DNA of 64,000 nt from assembly GCF_024158025.1 (NCBI RefSeq), contig NZ_JAMZEL010000002.1, forward strand, positions 62,001 to 126,000, written 5' to 3'. Under the pieces are notes generated by a model that saw nothing but the letters and a program-made list of their open reading frames with translations, had not been told where the DNA came from and searched no databases. Position 1 is the first letter of the stretch, and every line of letters begins with the position of its first letter. Source of the stretch: Runella salmonicolor (lineage in GTDB: Bacteria > Bacteroidota > Bacteroidia > Cytophagales > Spirosomataceae). This document shows positions 42,770 through 51,910 of this stretch, piece by piece. The position numbers were made by a program, and so were the translations under genes.

Positions 42770-44008
42770 ATGGAACGTTTCACTGGACTTATTGGGATTG
42801 TATTAATTTTAGGTATTGCCTACGCGCTCTCCAACAACCGCAAAGCGATTAACTACCGCACCGTTGGTGTAGGACTGGCGCTTCAATTCGGACTAGCCGT
42901 CTTTATTCTTAAAACCACCATTGGACAAACAATGTTCGATTGGCTAGGCAAGGGTGTTCAGAAAGTTTTGGGTTTTTCGGATCGCGGTGCCGAGTTTGTG
43001 TTTAGTCCATTGGTAAAACCTTCCGTACTTAATAAGGCCTTCGGAGCAGGCAACGATTTTATCTTTTTCTTCAGCATTGTTCCAACCATTATTTTTGTGG
43101 CCGTTCTCGTTAATATTTTGTACCATATTGGTCTCATGCAGCGAGTCGTGGCGGTGTTGGCTAAGTTGATGAAATGGCTGATGGGCGTAAGTGGAGCCGA
43201 GGCCTTGTCAAACGTGGCATCGGCGTTTGTGGGGCAAGTAGAGGCCCAAATCATGATTAAGCCTTACCTCAAAGGCATGACCAACTCCGAGCTGCTCGCT
43301 TCCATGACGGGAAGTTTTGCCTGTATTGCAGGTGGGGTAATGGCTACCTATATTAAGTTGGGCGTGCCTGCGTCGTACCTGATTGCGGCGAGTTTGATGG
43401 CGGCGCCGGGGGCGTTGGTGATTGCTAAAATTGTGTTTCCCGAAACCGAAACTTCCGAAACGAAGGGAGTGGTGAAACTAGAAATTAAAAAAGCGCACGC
43501 CAACCTGTTGGATGCCATCGCAGCGGGAGCCAGCGAAGGACTCAAAGTGGGCTTTAACGTGATTGCTATGTTAATTGGATTTATTGCCCTGATTGGCTTG
43601 GTCGATTTTCTGTTGGGGAAAGCAGGGGGCCTTTTTGCTTTTCCTACGTTGAGCCTTAACTTTTTGCTCGGAAAAGTTTTCTCGGTATTTGCCTGGGCCA
43701 TGGGCGTGCCTTCCAAAGATGTGGAAGTAGCGGGGGCCTTGATGGGGACCAAGATGGTAATCAACGAGTTTGTAGCGTACTTGGATTTGGTACACATCAA
43801 AGATACCCTAGATGCCAAAACAATCGCCATTACGAGCTTTGCCTTGTGTGGTTTTGCCAATTTCAGTTCGATTGCTATTCAGGTGGGTGGTATCAGCGAA
43901 TTGGCCCCGACGCGTCGTTCGGATTTAGCACGTTTGGGCTTTAAAGCACTTATTTGCGGAACTTTAGCGTCTTATATGTCGGCAACCTTGGCGGGGTTGC
44001 TCATTTAA
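42770..44008 (+). CDS. NupC/CNT-family nucleoside transporter
   Basis: A 412-residue concentrative nucleoside transporter with eight or more hydrophobic helices. Family features include the N-terminal FTGLIGIVLILGIAYALSNNRKAIN, GSFACIAGGVMATYIKLG near residue 180, GVPSKDVEVAGALMGTKMVINEFVAYL near residue 310 and ALCGFANFSSIAIQVGG near 360. It imports nucleosides with H+ or Na+ across the inner membrane; the cation cannot be told from sequence. Start ATG 42770; a TATCTTTA box (42706-42713, one mismatch from the -7 consensus) lies upstream. Confidence 0.94.
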   Translation: MERFTGLIGIVLILGIAYALSNNRKAINYRTVGVGLALQFGLAVFILKTTIGQTMFDWLGKGVQKVLGFSDRGAEFVFSPLVKPSVLNKAFGAGNDFIFFFSIVPTIIFVAVLVNILYHIGLMQRVVAVLAKLMKWLMGVSGAEALSNVASAFVGQVEAQIMIKPYLKGMTNSELLASMTGSFACIAGGVMATYIKLGVPASYLIAASLMAAPGALVIAKIVFPETETSETKGVVKLEIKKAHANLLDAIAAGASEGLKVGFNVIAMLIGFIALIGLVDFLLGKAGGLFAFPTLSLNFLLGKVFSVFAWAMGVPSKDVEVAGALMGTKMVINEFVAYLDLVHIKDTLDAKTIAITSFALCGFANFSSIAIQVGGISELAPTRRSDLARLGFKALICGTLASYMSATLAGLLI

Positions 44009-44126
44009 TCATAGACTTTTTACAAAAAATACAGAGCGATTAAAGTCAGGTATGATTTTTTTATCGCTTATCGAATACATGCCTTTATAACAAAGGCTAC
44101 ACTATTCAACTTTAAACTTTAACACA

Positions 44127-44915
44127 ATGGGACGTTCTCGTATTGGTGGAAGGCTACTGATTGGACTAATCATGGCCGTGGTTGCATTGTTTGGTTACTT
44201 TAACAAGTCGCAGGTAAATCCAATTACTGGCAAAACGCAACGGGTAAGCCTTACCCCTCAGGAAGAAATTACGCTGGGTCTTCAAAGCGCACCGCAAATG
44301 GCTGCCGAATTTGGAGGCTTGTATCAGGATGAACAAGTACAGGCGCTGGTAAAGAAAGTGGGGCAGGGGATTGTGCAGAATACCGAAGTAAAAGACGGCC
44401 CTTACCAATTTGATTTTCATGTCTTAGCTGATGCCGAAACGGTCAATGCGTTTGCCGTTCCGGGAGGGCAGATTTTTATTACGATGGGCCTGTTGAAGCG
44501 CCTCAAAACCGAAGACCAACTGGCAGGCGTACTTGGTCACGAAATTGGGCACGTGGTAGGCCGACATTCGGCGCAGCAAATGGCCAAGCAAGAGCTAGTA
44601 GGTGGATTGGCAGGGGCGGCATCGGTGGCTTTATCCGACCCCAACTCTCCCAATGGCAGTGCCTACATTGCGCAATACGTAGCCAACCTGATGAACCTAA
44701 AATACGGTCGTGACGATGAGCTGGAATCGGATGATTTTGGCGTAAAGTACATGATACAAACGGGCCGAAATCCCGAAGCTATGGTGGAGGTGATGGAAAT
44801 TTTGGCCGCCGCAGGTGGGCCGAATCGCCCCGCTGAATTTCAGAGTACCCACCCAAGTCCTGAGAACCGAGTTGCAAAAATAAAAGCCGCAATGGCTAAA
44901 TACCGTAACCCGTAG
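44127..44915 (+). CDS. M48-family metallopeptidase
   Basis: A 262-residue zinc peptidase of the M48B (Oma1/BepA-like) group. The zinc motif HEIGH is in GVLGHEIGHVVGRHSAQQMA, and the third ligand glutamate is in the following ELESDDFGVKYM. A single N-terminal hydrophobic segment (LLIGLIMAVVALFGYF) should anchor it, with the peptidase domain in the periplasm. Related enzymes degrade misfolded envelope proteins. An S9 peptidase gene follows 58 bp later. The stop codon lies inside a terminator stem. Confidence 0.92.
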   Translation: MGRSRIGGRLLIGLIMAVVALFGYFNKSQVNPITGKTQRVSLTPQEEITLGLQSAPQMAAEFGGLYQDEQVQALVKKVGQGIVQNTEVKDGPYQFDFHVLADAETVNAFAVPGGQIFITMGLLKRLKTEDQLAGVLGHEIGHVVGRHSAQQMAKQELVGGLAGAASVALSDPNSPNGSAYIAQYVANLMNLKYGRDDELESDDFGVKYMIQTGRNPEAMVEVMEILAAAGGPNRPAEFQSTHPSPENRVAKIKAAMAKYRNP

Positions 44916-44933
44916 GGGAAGCCTGCCCCTACG
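44911..44933 (+). terminator. Hairpin between M48 and S9 peptidase genes
   Basis: CGTAGGGG (44911-44918) pairs with CCCCTACG (44926-44933) across 7 bases and is followed by TTTATCATTTTT. It includes the M48 stop codon, so transcription between the two peptidase genes may be reduced here. Confidence 0.65.
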
Positions 44934-44973
44934 TTTATCATTTTTCTATCAACAAATCAATAAACCCTTTGGA

Positions 44974-47166
44974 ATGAAACGCATCCATTTCTTACTACTT
45001 TTTCTTCTTGTACAACTTTCGCTGCGGGCGCAATTTAACCGAGGTGTTCAGTGGACCGAAGACGGCAACGGTTATCGCCGTATTGAAAACAAGGAAATTG
45101 TCCAGTATTCATTGCCCGATTTGCAAAAAACGGTGTTGATTTCTGCTAAGCAGTTGACCCCTGCGGGGAAAAGTGAACCCTTGACCGTTCGGAGCTACGA
45201 GTTTTCGGAAGATGGTCGTAAAGCATTGATTTATACCAACACCGCGCGTGTGTGGCGCTACGACACGCGGGGCGATTATTGGGTGTTGGATTTGGACAAA
45301 AATACCCTGACCCAAGTGGGGAAAGGACGTCCCGTTTCTTCTTTGATGTTTGCCAAATTCTCCCCCGACGGCAAGAAGGTAGCCTATGTAAGCGAACGTA
45401 ATATTTTTGCCGAAGACCTCGCAACGGGAAAAATCACCCCGCTGACCAAAGATGGTACCACGCGCCTCATCAACGGAACCTTTGACTGGGTGTACGAAGA
45501 AGAATTTGACTGCCGCGATGGTTTCCGTTGGAGTCCAGACAGCCGAAACATAGCCTATTGGCAGATTGATGCTACCAAGATTCGTAATTTTCTGATGATT
45601 AATAATACAGATTCTACCTACGCTTTCAATGTGCCTGTAGAATATCCGAAAGTGGGAGAGCGCCCCTCTCCGTATAAAATTGGCGTGGTGAGTGCGAGCG
45701 GTGGTGCTACTAAGTGGATGAGTACCCCCGGCGACCCGGGCAATACGTACATTCCTCGCATGGAATGGGCCAGCGCCAACGAACTGGTGTTGGAACAGCT
45801 CAACCGGAAGCAGAATCAAGCAAAATGCCTCTATGCCGACGTAAAAACGGGCCGCACTACCGAGTTTTATGCCGACAGTGACGATGCTTGGGTCGAAACC
45901 AAAAGCAGCTACTCATGGGCCGACAGCCCCGCGGGTTGGGATTGGCTAAACGGTGGGAAAGAGTTTTTGTGGATGAGTGAAAAAGACGGCTGGCGTCACC
46001 TCTACCGCGTGTCGCGTGATGGTAAAACAGAAAAGTGCCTCACGGTGGGCGGCTACGATGTGATTGGAATTGTGCGAATTGATGAGAAAAACAATTATGC
46101 GTACTTCATGGCGTCGCCTGATAACGCTACCCAAACCTACCTGTTTCGGGTAAGATTGGACGGAAGTGGGAAAGCAGAACGGATGTCACCTGCAAGTCAG
46201 GTGGGGTCTCATCGCTACGATATTTCGCCCAACGGCGCGTGGGCGTCTCATTCTTTCTCCAATGCCAATACGGCTCCCATGAACGAGTGGTTGCGCCTTC
46301 CGGACCACAAAGCCCTGAAGGAGAGTGATGATATTACGGCAAAATTGGCCGCGCAAACGTCGGCTAAGAAAAAAGTGGAATTCTTTCGGATAAAAACCGA
46401 AGATGGTACGGAGTTGGACGGATGGATGGTGAAGCCAGATAATTTTGACCCGACAAAAAAATACCCGATTGTATTCTCGGTTTACGGAGAACCCGCTAGC
46501 TCTACCGTCATGGACCGTTGGGGCACGGGCCGCAATGGTCTTTACATCGGAGATATGGCCAAAGATGGCTACATTTATGCTTCCGTCGACAACCGTGGTA
46601 CGCCTTCTCCGAAGGGACGGGCTTGGCGTAAAGCCATTTACCGTAAAATTGGCATCGTTAACATTCGTGATTTGGCGATGGGTGCCAAAACCTTATTTGC
46701 GCAAAATGCCTTCATCGATACCAGCCGCGTAGCAGTGCATGGTTGGAGCGGGGGAGGTTCTTCGACCCTCAACCTATTGTTTCAATACCCTGACCTGTTC
46801 AAAACGGGCATTGCCGTAGCAGCAGTGGCTGATCAATTGAGTTATGACAATATTTATCAAGAACGGTACATGGGAATTCCGCAGGAAAATCGGGAGGATT
46901 TTGTTAGTGGGTCGCCACTCAGCCATGCCAAGAACCTACGCCCTACCCAAAATCTCTTGTATATTCACGGTACGGGCGATGACAACGTGCATTATCAGAA
47001 TGCCGAAAAATTGGTCAATGAGTTGATAAAGTACAACAAACAGTTCCAATTTATGCCCTATCCCAACCGTTCGCATGGTATTTACGAAGGTGAGGGTACT
47101 TCGCGCCACTTAAATACGCTTTTTACTAAATTTTTAAAAGAGCATTGCCCACCCGGCGCAAAGTAG
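44974..47166 (+). CDS. S9-family prolyl oligopeptidase (dipeptidyl peptidase IV-like)
   Basis: A 730-residue exported peptidase. The signal peptide is MKRIHFLLLFLLVQLSLRAQ. A beta-propeller part (YEEEFDCRDGFRWSPDSRNIAYW carries the EE motif of dipeptidyl peptidase IV that binds the substrate amino group) precedes an alpha/beta hydrolase domain with the nucleophile in HGWSGGGSS, aspartate in HGTGDDNVH and histidine in NRSHGI. It should remove X-Pro dipeptides in the periplasm, supporting peptide feeding. Start ATG 44974. A strong terminator follows. Confidence 0.95.
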   Translation: MKRIHFLLLFLLVQLSLRAQFNRGVQWTEDGNGYRRIENKEIVQYSLPDLQKTVLISAKQLTPAGKSEPLTVRSYEFSEDGRKALIYTNTARVWRYDTRGDYWVLDLDKNTLTQVGKGRPVSSLMFAKFSPDGKKVAYVSERNIFAEDLATGKITPLTKDGTTRLINGTFDWVYEEEFDCRDGFRWSPDSRNIAYWQIDATKIRNFLMINNTDSTYAFNVPVEYPKVGERPSPYKIGVVSASGGATKWMSTPGDPGNTYIPRMEWASANELVLEQLNRKQNQAKCLYADVKTGRTTEFYADSDDAWVETKSSYSWADSPAGWDWLNGGKEFLWMSEKDGWRHLYRVSRDGKTEKCLTVGGYDVIGIVRIDEKNNYAYFMASPDNATQTYLFRVRLDGSGKAERMSPASQVGSHRYDISPNGAWASHSFSNANTAPMNEWLRLPDHKALKESDDITAKLAAQTSAKKKVEFFRIKTEDGTELDGWMVKPDNFDPTKKYPIVFSVYGEPASSTVMDRWGTGRNGLYIGDMAKDGYIYASVDNRGTPSPKGRAWRKAIYRKIGIVNIRDLAMGAKTLFAQNAFIDTSRVAVHGWSGGGSSTLNLLFQYPDLFKTGIAVAAVADQLSYDNIYQERYMGIPQENREDFVSGSPLSHAKNLRPTQNLLYIHGTGDDNVHYQNAEKLVNELIKYNKQFQFMPYPNRSHGIYEGEGTSRHLNTLFTKFLKEHCPPGAK

Positions 47167-47197
47167 AGCGTTAGAGGGGATTTGTTTTGAGATTTGC

Positions 47198-47244
47198 GAT
47201 GGCTCTTTCGGTTTGTTCAAACCGAAAGAGCCATCGGTTTTTTT
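47198..47244 (+). terminator. Terminator after the S9 peptidase gene
   Basis: A 17-bp perfect stem (47198-47214 with 47219-47235, loop GTTC) followed by GG and eight T. The T-run merges with a TACTTTTA box that may serve as the -7 element of the next gene. Confidence 0.92.
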
Positions 47245-47276
47245 TGTACTTTTACGGTAAGAAATCATAAAGTACT

Positions 47277-47879
47277 ATGGGACAGCCCGAATATCAGCAG
47301 CGTTTAAGTATTGAAGAGTACCTAGCGCTAGAAAAGGAAACCGATACAAAATACGAATACCACGATGGCGAGGTGTATGCAATGGCCGGCGGAACCCCTA
47401 CGCATAGTCTGATTGCCAATAATGCAGGACGTAGCTTAGGAAATGCACTTTTAGGTAAACGTTGTTTCGCGTACAACAGCGATTTGCGCGTGGCCACGTC
47501 GCGCAATAAATATGTGTACCCAGATGTGTCTGTGGTGTGCGGGAGGGTTTCTTTTTTTGAGGAACTTAAAAATGCGGCCAATAATCCCGTGTTGATTGTT
47601 GAGGTACTGTCGGAAGAAACCAGGGCCTACGACCGTGGGGGTAAATTTATGCGTTACCGCATGATGGAGTCCTTTAGGGAATATGTCTTGATTGACCAAA
47701 GCTTGCCTTTTGTGGAAGTATTCTATAAAAATGAATTGAATACGTGGGAATACCGGGCTTATACAGACTTAGAAGGGATGATTCCGCTGCATTCATTGGA
47801 CATCGAAATTCCAATGGCTGATATTTACATGGGCGTTGATTTTCTGCCTTTTGACCCTGAAAATTTGCAATTGTTATAG
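47277..47879 (+). CDS. Uma2-family (DUF820) putative restriction-like nuclease
   Basis: A 200-residue Uma2/DUF820 protein with a PD-(D/E)XK-like core. The acidic residues are in YVYPDVSVVCG and VLIVEVLSEETRAYDRGGKFMRYR, which supply the Asp, Glu and Lys of the nuclease motif. The N terminus RLSIEEYLALEKETDTKYEYHDGEVYAMAGG is standard. These genes are common and often in many copies in Cytophagales and cyanobacteria, with uncertain function. Start ATG 47277, about 40 bases after the previous terminator. Confidence 0.92.
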   Translation: MGQPEYQQRLSIEEYLALEKETDTKYEYHDGEVYAMAGGTPTHSLIANNAGRSLGNALLGKRCFAYNSDLRVATSRNKYVYPDVSVVCGRVSFFEELKNAANNPVLIVEVLSEETRAYDRGGKFMRYRMMESFREYVLIDQSLPFVEVFYKNELNTWEYRAYTDLEGMIPLHSLDIEIPMADIYMGVDFLPFDPENLQLL

Positions 47880-47886
47880 CTTTCCC

Positions 47887-47914
47887 TTTTTGGCGGTGAC
47901 AACACCGCCAAAAT
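47887..47914 (+). terminator. Hairpin after the Uma2 gene
   Basis: TGGCGGTG (47891-47898) pairs with CACCGCCA (47903-47910) across loop ACAA; flanking T and A runs extend it. The T-run that follows is imperfect. Confidence 0.6.
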
Positions 47915-48293
47915 TTAGCTTCTTCTTTTCCCTTTTTGGGTAGTTGTCTCCGTCAATAATTGTTGTCTGTTTTCTTCTTTGCCCGCCACACGTTGAGGCA
48001 AGGAACTCTCGTGAGCATCTCTACTGCCTATTTGCTTCACTGCCAGCGTTTTTGCCTTTTTGTCATTCTGACATTTTAAATTAATTTTCAGAAAAAGTAT
48101 AATCCTTTTCTTCCTTGAAAAAATAAAATTTTCTGCTATTTTTGTTAAGGAAATTTCGGGTACTGAGGCGGCATAAATGCACACCGTTGTTCCTTCTCAG
48201 TACACTGTTTCTGTAAGGCCCAATTCCCGTTAACCATTTCGTTTACAGTCCCCACACGACCAGTCCACAAACCTGTTAACTCTCACGGACGAT
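47915..48293 (+). other. Non-coding gap with a promoter, upstream of the 48294 gene
   Basis: About 380 bp between the Uma2 gene and the next gene. It holds a good promoter (48115-48144) and a leader of about 145 bases. A minus-strand 89-codon frame (47915-48184) crosses it, but I see no support for it. Confidence 0.6.
48115..48144 (+). promoter_or_regulatory. Promoter of the 48294 gene
   Basis: TTG (48115-48117), a 19-bp spacer, then TATTTTTG (48137-48144), a full match to TTG-N19/20-TAnnTTTG. The predicted leader is about 145 bases, unusually long for this window. Confidence 0.65.
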
Positions 48294-49553
48294 ATGAAAA
48301 CTTGGTATCTGTTCTTTTTGCTTCTGGCGACGGCCACCAAAAGCCTAGCCAACGCGGTCCTCATTCCGATGGACGACAAGCAATCCAACCACCTAAAAGC
48401 GTACGGCGTTGCCTATTGGGTATTGAAAGAAGATTTAGAGGTGGATTGGTTGCTCAATTACCGGGGTGGTAGTTTTTTGATTAAATATTCCTCAGCGGTG
48501 GAAAAAGAATGCCGTTTGCGGGGGGTATCCTATGAGGTCATCTCCGACGCCACGGTCAATTCGATGATGACCTACATTACCAGTCCCGACGTAAACATGG
48601 ATGCCGTAAAGCTCCACAAGGCCGCCAAAATCGTGGTGTATAGTCCCATCAAAGTGGGGCGGGCCTCGTTTGAGGATACCGACGCCGTTTTGCTGGTGCT
48701 CAAATACGCCGAAATCCCGTTTGAGATTGTGTACGATGAAGAAATTATGAAAGGCGATTTGGCCAAATATGATTGGCTGCACCTCCACCACGAAGATTTT
48801 ACGGGGCAATTTGGCCGCAATCGCCGCCGGATGAGCCTTGAAGATTTACAGGCGCAGGAAAATATCGCTAAGAAATTCGGCTATAAGAAAGTTTCCCAGC
48901 TCAAGCTCGACGTAGCCCGTACCATCAAGGGCTTTTGTGCGGGCGGCGGGTATTTGTTTGCCATGTGCTCAGGGGCGGAGTCGCTGGACGTGGCCCTGGC
49001 GGCCGAGGGGGTTGACATCGTACCGTCCATTTTTGACGGGGATGGCATCGACCCTAATGCGCAATCTAAACTTGATTTTAGCAAAACATTGGCCTTTGAA
49101 GATTTTAAATTGGAGCTTGGTGACGACGAATACCGCGGAGGGATGTCATTTTCTAGCATCAATTCTTCTTCTGGCCAAGGATGGAACGACGAAAGCAACA
49201 GCTTTTTTTCATTGTTTGATTTTTCGGCCAAATGGGATGTGATTCCTGCCATGCTCGTCCAAAACCACGAAACACTGATTCGGGAGTTTATGGGACAAAC
49301 AACCGCCTTCAACAAGAAAACCGTTAAGTCAAGTGCGTTGGTGATGGGGCAAAGCAAATCCTCCGACCGCTATATTTACGGTGAGTTAGGCCGAGGACAG
49401 TTTACTTTCTACGGCGGCCACGACCCCGAAGGGCAGCGTGGTTTTCACCGGATGCCCACCGACCTCAATCTCCACCCGCACTCCCCGGGGTATCGGCTTA
49501 TTCTGAACAATGTGCTTTTCCCTTCGGCAAAGAAAAAGAAACGGAAAACGTAG
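48294..49553 (+). CDS. Exported protein of unknown function (often labelled asparagine synthetase B)
   Basis: A 419-residue protein. The signal peptide is at residues 1-20 (MKTWYLFFLLLATATKSLAN). The following LIPMDDKQSNHLKAYGVAYWVL is typical of a Bacteroidota family that databases often call asparagine synthetase B. It lacks AsnB features: there is no N-terminal Cys2 glutaminase and no ATP-pyrophosphatase SGGxDS loop. Instead residues 213-228 (GFCAGGGYLFAMCSGA) look like a glutamine-amidotransferase-like nucleophile region, and LHLHHEDFTGQFGRN lies near residue 162. It is exported, so amide transfer from glutamine to aspartate inside the cell is unlikely. The true function is unknown. Confidence 0.7.
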   Translation: MKTWYLFFLLLATATKSLANAVLIPMDDKQSNHLKAYGVAYWVLKEDLEVDWLLNYRGGSFLIKYSSAVEKECRLRGVSYEVISDATVNSMMTYITSPDVNMDAVKLHKAAKIVVYSPIKVGRASFEDTDAVLLVLKYAEIPFEIVYDEEIMKGDLAKYDWLHLHHEDFTGQFGRNRRRMSLEDLQAQENIAKKFGYKKVSQLKLDVARTIKGFCAGGGYLFAMCSGAESLDVALAAEGVDIVPSIFDGDGIDPNAQSKLDFSKTLAFEDFKLELGDDEYRGGMSFSSINSSSGQGWNDESNSFFSLFDFSAKWDVIPAMLVQNHETLIREFMGQTTAFNKKTVKSSALVMGQSKSSDRYIYGELGRGQFTFYGGHDPEGQRGFHRMPTDLNLHPHSPGYRLILNNVLFPSAKKKKRKT

Positions 49554-49803
49554 AAAAACCATCCTGCTGCCGTTGGCGGAGTTTTCTCCGCCAACCCTTT
49601 TTCCCTGCTACGAATTGTTGGTGAAAAAACACCAACAATGGCAAAACCTAAAATAGATAAAATATCTTTCTAATTTTTATATTCTCCACTAAATGTCTAA
49701 TTAACGGGGGCTTTTAGGGGTAATTATGCCAAAAAATATCTTTTTTTAGAATTACCCCCTGTTTTATCCACTTCCAAAGTAGCATTCACATTCATTTATC
49801 GGT

Positions 49804-49811
49804 TAATTTTG
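49804..49811 (+). promoter_or_regulatory. -7 box upstream of ahcY
   Basis: TAATTTTG is a perfect TAnnTTTG box about 83 bases before the ahcY start. No TTG is seen at the expected -33 distance. Confidence 0.35.
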
Positions 49812-49893
49812 TGAGATTTTTATCTGAATCCCAAGATAAGAAGTCGGAAATTAGCATTAAGAAATCGAAAATTAGAAATCCCAAATAAATCAC

Positions 49894-51210
49894 ATGTCAA
49901 CAGCAACTGGAACGTACGTACCGTACAAAGTAAAAGACATTACCTTGGCCGAGTGGGGCCGGAAAGAAATTCGTTTGGCCGAAGCCGAAATGCCCGGCTT
50001 GATGGCCCTTCGCGTAGAATATGGCGAATCAAAGCCGTTGAAAGGTGCACGCATCGCTGGATGTTTGCACATGACCATCCAAACGGCCGTTTTGATTGAA
50101 ACCCTCACGGCTTTGGGTGCGGAAGTAACCTGGTCATCTTGTAATATCTTCTCTACCCAAGACCATGCCGCCGCTGCTATCGCCGCCGCTGGTATTTCGG
50201 TCTACGCGTGGAAAGGCATGACCGCCGAAGAATTTGACTGGTGTATCGAGCAAACCTTGTTCTTTGGCGAAGAGCGCCATCCCCTCACCATGATTTTGGA
50301 CGACGGTGGTGACTTGACCAACATGGTGTTTGACAACTATCCTGAATTGATCGCCGGAATCGGCGGTTTGTCGGAAGAAACAACCACGGGCGTTCACCGT
50401 TTGTATGAGCGTATGAAAAACGGCACCTTGTATTTGCCAGCCATCAACGTAAACGACTCGGTGACAAAATCGAAGTTCGACAATAAATATGGTTGCAAAG
50501 AGTCATTGGTAGACGCTATCCGTCGCGCTACTGACTTGATGTTGGCGGGTAAAGTAGCCGTGGTGGCAGGTTACGGCGACGTAGGTAAAGGCTCGGCTGA
50601 ATCGCTTCGCGGAGCAGGTTGCCGCGTATTGGTGACCGAAATTGACCCAATCTGCGCGTTGCAGGCGGCAATGGACGGATTTGAGGTTGTAACAATGGAC
50701 GAAGCCGCTCCGCGCGCCAACATCTTTGTAACTGCTACGGGTAACATCAACATCATCAAGCCACGCCACTTCAAAACCATGCGCGACAAAGCCGTGGTGT
50801 GTAACATCGGCCACTTCGACAACGAAATCGACATGGCTTGGTTGAATGCCAACTACGGACAGACCAAGATTCAAATCAAACCTCAGGTGGATTTGTACGA
50901 AATCGACGGCAAAGAAATCATCGTATTGGCCGAAGGTCGTTTGGTGAACCTAGGTTGCGCCATGGGCCACCCGTCGTTTGTGATGTCAAACTCTTTCTGT
51001 AACCAAACTTTGGCGCAGATTGAACTGTACACCAACCCCGGTAAATACGACAAGCAAGTATACATCTTACCAAAACACTTGGACGAAAAAGTGGCGAAAC
51101 TCCACTTGGCTCACATCGGTGCTCAGCTTGAGACCTTGGATGAAGAGCAGGCTTCTTACATCGGGGTAACCGTGGAAGGACCGTTCAAGTCTGATTTGTA
51201 TCGTTACTAG
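49894..51210 (+). CDS. ahcY: Adenosylhomocysteinase
   Basis: A 438-residue SAH hydrolase that splits S-adenosylhomocysteine into adenosine and homocysteine, relieving product inhibition of methyltransferases. The NAD-binding motif GDVGKGSAESLRG, the substrate region NVNDSVTKSKFDNKYGC, and the C-terminal KYDKQVYILPKHLDEKVAKLHL and KSDLYRY ending are all canonical. Start ATG 49894. It is transcribed alone, ending at a strong terminator. The MetE-like gene at 9893-10921 could use the homocysteine. Confidence 0.97.
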   Translation: MSTATGTYVPYKVKDITLAEWGRKEIRLAEAEMPGLMALRVEYGESKPLKGARIAGCLHMTIQTAVLIETLTALGAEVTWSSCNIFSTQDHAAAAIAAAGISVYAWKGMTAEEFDWCIEQTLFFGEERHPLTMILDDGGDLTNMVFDNYPELIAGIGGLSEETTTGVHRLYERMKNGTLYLPAINVNDSVTKSKFDNKYGCKESLVDAIRRATDLMLAGKVAVVAGYGDVGKGSAESLRGAGCRVLVTEIDPICALQAAMDGFEVVTMDEAAPRANIFVTATGNINIIKPRHFKTMRDKAVVCNIGHFDNEIDMAWLNANYGQTKIQIKPQVDLYEIDGKEIIVLAEGRLVNLGCAMGHPSFVMSNSFCNQTLAQIELYTNPGKYDKQVYILPKHLDEKVAKLHLAHIGAQLETLDEEQASYIGVTVEGPFKSDLYRY

Positions 51211-51233
51211 GAGTTATCATTTTTCTTCTGTTG

Positions 51234-51268
51234 GGTGTCGGTTCTTTAGAGCCGACACCTTTTTTTTG
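51234..51268 (+). terminator. Terminator of ahcY
   Basis: An 11-bp stem (51234-51244 with 51249-51259, loop TTTA, one G-T pair) followed by nine T. Confidence 0.93.
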
Positions 51269-51290
51269 GACTAATGTCGACTTTCATTTT

Positions 51291-51325
51291 CACGCAGAGG
51301 CGGGGAGGAGCAAAGGTGCTAAAGG
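51291..51325 (+). repeat. Octamer-based dispersed repeat, copy upstream of the wza-like gene
   Basis: CACGCAGAG followed by units ending in GAG or AAAG (GAGCAAAGG, TGCTAAAGG). It has the same build as the elements at 55218-55366 on the other side of the wza-wzc pair. Confidence 0.55.
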
Positions 51326-51910
51326 GTGACTCATGCCGATTTTGCTTCAAAATTTCAAAAAGATACCATTCGGATTAGTAAATAAATTGTGTTTCCAGAA
51401 AACCCCTTCAATAGAAGCGCAGAAGCCCATTTTGCTTTACTTTTTGGGATATTCAATATACGTATTTGGGGGGCACTTGACCTTCATTCGGTAAATTTTT
51501 TAAATATTTTTACCATTGTTGCTTGACATAAGCGTATATTTGTCCATATTTGTTTTTTACTATTAAGTACTTCCACTCTTGTTATGGTAAAATTAAACGT
51601 TATGAAAAGTATTTCTAGTCCTTTCACACTCGCTCTTTCCAGCAAAGGCGACTTCCCTACTTCTTTCGTTAAAATCATTCATTTGTTCTTTACGGGTATT
51701 TTAAAACGTTCTTTCGCAAAATCGAACGAAAACAAGCTAAAATTAGCTTTTTAGGGCTATTTGTGCTTTTTTCTATCCGTACTGTTTTCAATCAGGTAGT
51801 CCAATAGTTTCTAGGGGGCTGAACAAAGTATTCCGTGCATTTTGGTGCAGGGTTGTTACTTGGTTTCATGAGATTGTTATGAAAATTTATTGAAATAATA
51901 CAAACTATAC
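51326..51910 (+). other. Gap upstream of the exporter genes
   Basis: About 585 bp with AT-rich sequence. It includes a -7-like TATATTTG (51535-51542; the nearest TTG is only 13-16 bp upstream) and a 56-codon frame at 51584-51754. No other gene or RNA was recognised. The exporter gene promoter is not clear. Confidence 0.5.
51584..51754 (+). CDS. Possible small protein or leader peptide
   Basis: A 56-codon frame from ATG 51584 to TAG 51754, with a second ATG at 51602. The product is basic and Ser/Lys-rich with one weakly hydrophobic stretch (VKIIHLFFTGIL) and no recognised domain. It lies about 40 bases after a perfect TAnnTTTG box and 157 bp before the Wza-like gene. It may be chance; conservation would decide. 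Confidence 0.25.
   Translation: MVKLNVMKSISSPFTLALSSKGDFPTSFVKIIHLFFTGILKRSFAKSNENKLKLAF

Noticed and set aside
45109..45819. A 236-codon minus-strand frame inside the S9 peptidase gene
   Set aside because: It is antisense to a gene with signal peptide, propeller and catalytic triad; no independent support.
47915..48184. An 89-codon minus-strand frame in the gap before the 48294 gene
   Set aside because: It spans the plus-strand promoter, has no clear start signal and no recognised domain; kept as doubtful and not annotated.
48294..49553. Annotation as asparagine synthetase B
   Set aside because: Signal peptide present and both AsnB catalytic modules absent; described as exported protein of unknown function instead.
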